From: Paenibacillus dendrobii
GTDB lineage: Bacteria; Bacillota; Bacilli; Paenibacillales; Paenibacillaceae
Length of the DNA stretch: 64,000 nt
Direction: 5' to 3'
Assembly (NCBI RefSeq): GCF_009807035.1
Contig: NZ_WUBI01000002.1
Span: 806,001 to 870,000 of the forward strand
A program made the translations under genes and the position numbers. This document shows positions 59,803 to 64,000 of this stretch, piece by piece. How positions within the stretch are numbered: position 1 is the first letter of the stretch; every line of letters starts with the position of its first letter. Under the pieces are notes generated by a model. It was given only the letters and a program-made list of their open reading frames with translations, ran no database searches and was not told the DNA's origin.

Positions 59803-61980
59803 TTAAATCGTGAAGCGCGATAATGTGTCCTTAAGCTCATTGGATACATTTTCGAGTTTGCCGGACAATTGTACCAGCTGGCTGCCGATGCTTTGCTGCT
59901 CGTTGCTGAGCGAAGCAACCTCCTCGGATGTAGCGGAGGATTGCTCGGCTACCGCGCTGACGTTACTCATGGCGTCAGACAGCACTTCCTGGGATTGATT
60001 CAAGTTTTCAATGGATTGCGTAACGGAATCCAGACGCTGCGTAAAGTCGGCCATCTGCTCTTGCACGGATACAAAAATGTCATTGGTTTCCTTGACCGAA
60101 ATCATTTGCTGCTGGAATAACGGGTTCGCTTCCTGCAGAGCCTCAACCGTTTCGTTCATTTCACCCATAATTTTTTCGGTAATCTGTCCAACCATATCGA
60201 TCGATTGTCTGGATTGGTCAGCCAGCTGGCGGATTTCATCTGCAACCACCATAAACCCTCTGCCCGCCGCTCCTGCACGCGCTGCTTCGATCGTTGCATT
60301 GAGTGACAGGATATTGGTCTGTTTCGTAATATTTTGCAAAACTTCAAGCACTTTGTTGACGGACATGGTGGTCTGCTTCAGGTTGTCCACTTTATGCATC
60401 AGGGAACGAGTCATATCTTCCGTCTGATGCGTTTTGTCCATCAAGTTGCTTAAATGCTTGGTTCCCCGCTCACTGGACTGTTCAACATGGTGGGCAGCGT
60501 TGCCCATCTCTTCATTGGCTGTTACGACCAGCTGCATTTGACGGGAGATATTATCCGTCAGCTCATTGCCTCGCTCTGCTTCGGTCGCCAAACTGCTGGC
60601 ACCGTTGGCGATTTCTTCGGTCGCAACCGCGATTTCTTTGGCGGATAAAGCCGTCTTTTTCGAAGCATCCGTCAATTCGCTTGCCGTTTCAAGCACCGCT
60701 TGCGCCGTGGTATTCGTTTGTTGTACAAGCTTGGTAATCTGATCCATCATCAGGTTGAAGCTTCTGCCAAGTTCGCCGATTTCATCGGAAGACTTATGCT
60801 CTGTCCGCACCTTCAGATTTCCTTTGGAACCTTCAATCATTAAGTCCTTAAGTTTGCTCAGCGGTCTTGCGATCAGCAGAACCATCCACCATCCAATCAG
60901 AATGGCAATGATTGCTACCGCTAATACAGACCCCAAGGTCAGCAGCAGGATGCCCTGTGCGTCCTTCATGAGCAATTCTTCAGGTGTTACGGCTACCAGC
61001 CGCCATCCGTTCGTGGCGAGTGTATTGTAGACAGCCAAAACACTGCGTTTCTGAGCATCCTTCGTGTACAGACTGTTGGTCTCATCCTTCTGATCCTTCA
61101 TGAATGTCAGGTCGGATACGGCTCCTGCTTCGTCTTCCTGACTTGAGCCTACCACTTTATTGTCTGAGGTAACCAACTGAAGCTTGCTTCCTTCGCCCAA
61201 ATTGATGGCCTTCAACTGCTCCTCAATCAATGTAGTCTTCAATTCGATGACGATGACATAGGAAAGACCACCGCGGCTTAAGGTTTGCAAAGGACGCACC
61301 AGTTTGAAATTTTCGGATCCGTCTTTGCCTTTTTCGGAAGAAACCCAAAAGCCCTTACTCTGTCCTTTGGCTTCCTTGAACCAGGCTTCATCCCGGATCG
61401 TGCTCAGGTCACTGCCGGCACTGCCAGCCATGATCGGATTCTGGTCCGCTTGTGGAGGAACCATATAAATTGCTTTAATCGTGCTGTTGCTGTTAATCTG
61501 ATTGCTCAATTTTTTACTGATCTTATCATTCAAAACAAACAAATCATATGCGCTCGTCTGCGATGAGGACAAATCATCGAGTAGCGTCTGTGTTTCCGGG
61601 TCGAAGAAGATTTGCAGCGAAATATCCTCAAATTGCTTTAGAATAATGTCAAGCTTCTGGGAAGTTTGTATCATGGTTTGCTTGTTCGCGGATGCTGCAT
61701 TTTCCTTAATCGTGCTCTTGGCCTTATTATAAGACATGAGTCCTAATATTAAGACAAAAGATACAATGGCGATAAAAAATATCAAGAACAGCTTTACCCC
61801 GACCGACTTAACAGGATTCATCCGTTTGAACTGGGAACCCACGTTGCGCAAGTTAAATATATCTTTATTGGCGCCAGCTTGTCCGGATACGGCTCCAGCT
61901 TCTTGCTTTTCCTTTCGCCGTTGTTTCCCAAAACGATTTTTCTTGCCTTCATGTTGATCCTTCTTCTGAACCTCTCCCAT
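59803..61980 (-). CDS. Methyl-accepting chemotaxis protein (dCache-type sensor)
   Basis: A 725-residue chemoreceptor. It differs from usual receptors by a hydrophilic N-terminal extension of about 55 residues, rich in K, E and Q, before the first membrane segment (VGVKLFLIFFIAIVSFVLILGLMSY). A large extracellular dCache-like sensor (about 90-365) is followed by a second membrane segment (LAVAIIAILIGWWMVLLIARPL), HAMP and the signalling coiled coil with the tip LSLNATIEAARAGAAGRGFMVVADEIRQLADQS. The ATG at 61980 follows AGGTGAGGAA; a longer frame of 16 codons is less likely. The ligand is unknown. It is a paralogue of the receptor at 3921-5969. Confidence 0.94.
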   Translation of the reverse strand: MGEVQKKDQHEGKKNRFGKQRRKEKQEAGAVSGQAGANKDIFNLRNVGSQFKRMNPVKSVGVKLFLIFFIAIVSFVLILGLMSYNKAKSTIKENAASANKQTMIQTSQKLDIILKQFEDISLQIFFDPETQTLLDDLSSSQTSAYDLFVLNDKISKKLSNQINSNSTIKAIYMVPPQADQNPIMAGSAGSDLSTIRDEAWFKEAKGQSKGFWVSSEKGKDGSENFKLVRPLQTLSRGGLSYVIVIELKTTLIEEQLKAINLGEGSKLQLVTSDNKVVGSSQEDEAGAVSDLTFMKDQKDETNSLYTKDAQKRSVLAVYNTLATNGWRLVAVTPEELLMKDAQGILLLTLGSVLAVAIIAILIGWWMVLLIARPLSKLKDLMIEGSKGNLKVRTEHKSSDEIGELGRSFNLMMDQITKLVQQTNTTAQAVLETASELTDASKKTALSAKEIAVATEEIANGASSLATEAERGNELTDNISRQMQLVVTANEEMGNAAHHVEQSSERGTKHLSNLMDKTHQTEDMTRSLMHKVDNLKQTTMSVNKVLEVLQNITKQTNILSLNATIEAARAGAAGRGFMVVADEIRQLADQSRQSIDMVGQITEKIMGEMNETVEALQEANPLFQQQMISVKETNDIFVSVQEQMADFTQRLDSVTQSIENLNQSQEVLSDAMSNVSAVAEQSSATSEEVASLSNEQQSIGSQLVQLSGKLENVSNELKDTLSRFTI

Positions 61981-62207
61981 TTCCTCACCTACCGCATTAA
62001 ATTCTTGCTTCACGTAATATGTAAGCAATCCCCTACTTTATTCTTCGACATTTTCCACCATTATCCTTTGGTTTTTTTCAAAATTAATTATAACTATTTT
62101 CCTAATATGTATGATTCATACGTCCTTAGTGCTAAAAACCACTGGACTCTGAGAGTCCAGCGGCTTAGGAAAAGGGATTCACAAGGGATTCGCCTGTCAG
62201 ATGGAGT

Positions 62208-63524
62208 CTAATGTTTTTTGCGCATCATGTCGAAGTAGCTAACCGGCTGATCCACTTTCATGTGAATCTGCTGTAATGGATGCCTTGCCGTTTCGATAAG
62301 CTGACCTTCCTCATCCCACATTTCAGTTATCCGCTGCTTAAAGAAGGTACCCTTCGGGCCGAAAAACTCGATCTCCTGCCCTATTTTGAAATAATTGCGC
62401 TGCTGAATAACAGCGATGCGAGTAGATTCATCATACTCAAGCACTAGTCCGGCAAAATCATATGGCGCAGCCTTATTTTCCGGCTCATAGATATGATCCT
62501 CGTGATCGGGAGTATCATAGAAAAAGCCCGTATTCAGCGGACGGTTAGCCGCTTTATGTAGCTCATCCAACCATTCTGGCTTAAGAACATAATGCTCCGG
62601 ATCCTCAAAATACGCGTCAATGGCCTGACGATACACATTAACGACCGTTGCCACATAATGAATGGACTTCATCCGTCCTTCAATTTTAAAGCTGTCGATG
62701 CCCACTTCGATTAAATCCGGGATATGCTCCAGCATACATAAATCTTTGGATCCCATGGTAAACGCGCTGTCTTCTTCTTCAAAAAGCGGAAGCTGCGTAA
62801 TTCCAGGTAAGAGGGCCTCGGGTTGACCCGCCTCGGCATGATTTCCCTCGCTACCCCTGCCATCTTCGAAAAGATCATACTTCCAGCGGCAGGATTGGCA
62901 GCATCCGCCACGATTGGAATCGCGGTCTGTGAAATGATTGGAGAGCACGCAGCGGCCTGAGATGGATGAGCACATCGCACCATGAATAAAGGCTTCGATT
63001 TCAATCTCGACCTTATTTTTAATCTCCGCGATTTCTTCCAGACTCGCTTCCCTGCCAAGAACCACGCGAGGAAGTCCTTCATCCTTCCAGAATTTAACCG
63101 CTTGCCAGTTTAACGTGGACTGCTGCGTACTGAGGTGTACCTCGAGCAATGGAACGGTCTGCTGCGCTACTTCGATAATGGCCGGGTCAGCGGCAATAAT
63201 GGCCGTGATGCCGGCTTCGTATAAGCTGCGCAAATAGGTTTCAATGCCCTCAATATCTTCATTGTGCACATAAATATTCGTCGCCACAAATACCTTGGCA
63301 CCGTACTTTTTCGCAAATTCCACGCCTTCGCGCATTTCCTCGAATGTAAAATTGTCCGCATTCGATCGCAAGCCGTATTTTTGTCCACCAATATATACGG
63401 CATCCGCTCCGTAATGAATGGCGAATTTAAGTTTTTCCAGGTTACCGGCAGGTGCCAGCAGCTCCGGCTTTTCGAGCCGGACTCTTTTCCCAAGGTATTG
63501 GGGCTTGGAAAGGATGTTCTCCAC
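62208..63524 (-). CDS. trhP2: U32 family tRNA hydroxylation protein TrhP2 (YrrO)
   Basis: A 438-residue peptidase-U32-family protein required, with its partner, for prephenate-dependent hydroxylation of uridine 34 in tRNAs. It has LEKPELLAPAGNLEKLKFAIHYGADAVYIGG, HGAMCSSISGRCVLSNHFTDRDSNRGGCCQSCRWKY (the cysteines that bind the 4Fe-4S cluster), and FKIEGRMKSIHYVATVVNVYRQAIDAY. The GTG at 63524 follows AAGGAAGGTG; an ATG 18 codons upstream has no ribosome binding site. It is next to the partner gene in the yrrN-yrrO order of B. subtilis. The window also contains trhO, the O2-dependent route to the same base. Confidence 0.93.
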   Translation of the reverse strand: MENILSKPQYLGKRVRLEKPELLAPAGNLEKLKFAIHYGADAVYIGGQKYGLRSNADNFTFEEMREGVEFAKKYGAKVFVATNIYVHNEDIEGIETYLRSLYEAGITAIIAADPAIIEVAQQTVPLLEVHLSTQQSTLNWQAVKFWKDEGLPRVVLGREASLEEIAEIKNKVEIEIEAFIHGAMCSSISGRCVLSNHFTDRDSNRGGCCQSCRWKYDLFEDGRGSEGNHAEAGQPEALLPGITQLPLFEEEDSAFTMGSKDLCMLEHIPDLIEVGIDSFKIEGRMKSIHYVATVVNVYRQAIDAYFEDPEHYVLKPEWLDELHKAANRPLNTGFFYDTPDHEDHIYEPENKAAPYDFAGLVLEYDESTRIAVIQQRNYFKIGQEIEFFGPKGTFFKQRITEMWDEEGQLIETARHPLQQIHMKVDQPVSYFDMMRKKH

Positions 63525-63625
63525 GATGGGGACACCTTCCTTTCTATATAAGTTTATTCTGCAGCTCCTGGACCCCATGTTGTTACAACAGGAGAAAGTT
63601 AATCTTTTCTTTGATTCAATTTATT

Positions 63626-64000
63626 TTAGTAGACTTGTTCCTTATAAAAGAATCCGAAGGTGAGCTCCCGTTCCGGATCTTGAAGCTCACGAATCGGATC
63701 CAGCCACTCCTCGCGGAAACGATAACTGGCGGGATCTGCCTCATATGCATCCATCGCCGTCCGATAGGCATTGATGACCACGGCGTTATAGGTTGGCGAT
63801 TTCATAAACCCATCAATTTTAAAGCTGTCGATTCCGGCCTTCATCAGCACATGGAGATCTTCAAGAATACAGATGTCATCCGAACTCATGATATGGGTGC
63901 CATTCTCATCTTCGAAGATCGGATACTTCTCCTGAGCCCGGTCCGCCTCTACAAGGAACAGACCGCGTTCCCTGCCCAGATTGCCTCCCTTGACCGGTCG
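63626..64000 (-). CDS. trhP1: U32 family protein TrhP1 (YrrN), C-terminal part
   Basis: The frame is open at the window edge, so the N-terminus is missing. The visible 124 codons read KYPIFEDENGTHIMSSDDICILEDL, GIDSFKIDGFMKSPTYNAVVINAYRTAMDAYEADPASY and end GFFYKEQVY, matching the C-terminus of YrrN. Just before, the sequence GGNLGRERGLFLVEADR stands where TrhP2 has the cluster cysteines (GGCCQSCRWKY); lack of these cysteines is, to my knowledge, a feature of YrrN and not damage. It is the partner of TrhP2 in the hydroxylation of tRNA uridine 34. Confidence 0.9.
   Translation of the reverse strand, partial: RPVKGGNLGRERGLFLVEADRAQEKYPIFEDENGTHIMSSDDICILEDLHVLMKAGIDSFKIDGFMKSPTYNAVVINAYRTAMDAYEADPASYRFREEWLDPIRELQDPERELTFGFFYKEQVY

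Noticed and set aside
63889..64000. Start of the U32 gene at 63889
   Set aside because: The frame continues upstream to the window edge with conserved YrrN sequence, so the internal ATG is not the start.

Overview
This window looks like chromosomal sequence from a Paenibacillus-type Gram-positive bacterium. The signs are a mid-range base composition (judged by eye), strong AGGAGG-type ribosome binding sites with many TTG and GTG starts, Bacillota-type intrinsic terminators, a split glycine dehydrogenase (GcvPA/GcvPB), Bacillota-type GalT, a meso-diaminopimelate dehydrogenase, and many proteins that read as close relatives of Bacillus subtilis YugJ, FloT/YuaF and YrrN/YrrO. No rRNA, tRNA, CRISPR array, insertion sequence or prophage was recognised. 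The window is mostly ordinary chromosomal metabolism with small pockets of decay and regulation.

Layout. 1-3900: the end of a sugar ABC importer (binding protein, two permeases) and an MFS transporter. 3900-7300: a chemoreceptor and the tRNA uridine hydroxylase TrhO. 7300-7950: a tandem imperfect repeat of about 225 bp. 7950-17100: an AAA ATPase, Ddh, a DUF2207 membrane protein, an uncharacterised protein and a large SWIM/SNF2 helicase. 17070-20050: a 5'-truncated murG-like gene, then an ABC-F ATPase preceded by a leader ORF and an intrinsic terminator, read here as an attenuator. 20100-23150: L25/Ctc, a DUF985 cupin and a carboxylesterase. 23500-26830: tenA-thiM-thiD-thiE behind a TPP riboswitch. 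26839-29181: pullulanase. 29500-37650: glycine and serine catabolism under two tandem glycine riboswitches (sdaAB-sdaAA-gcvH on the minus strand, gcvT-gcvPA-gcvPB on the plus strand) with a ROK protein between them. 37800-39900: flotillin and NfeD. 40000-40460: remnants of an ECF sigma gene joined to a second gene. 40500-46720: an alcohol dehydrogenase, galKET and a divergent AraC regulator. 46780-50620: an aldo/keto reductase, a sirtuin, KDPG aldolase and KDG kinase. 50800-57900: a membrane acyltransferase, a GsiB-like stress protein, IlvD, a VOC protein, a polysaccharide deacetylase and an AI-2E-family permease. 57850-64000: a penicillin-binding protein, a second chemoreceptor, and the U32 proteins TrhP2 and TrhP1 (cut by the window end).

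How the genes fit together. Glycine is sensed twice: one riboswitch is placed to control the cleavage enzymes T and P, the other the H protein plus serine dehydratase. This suggests a route from glycine through serine to pyruvate. Both known routes to 5-hydroxyuridine at tRNA position 34 are present (oxygen-dependent TrhO; prephenate-dependent TrhP1/P2). Sugar metabolism (ABC importer, pullulanase, galKET, kdgA/kdgK) carries catabolite-repression-like sites near galK and kdgK. The most interesting regulatory element is the leader-peptide attenuator in front of the ABC-F gene.
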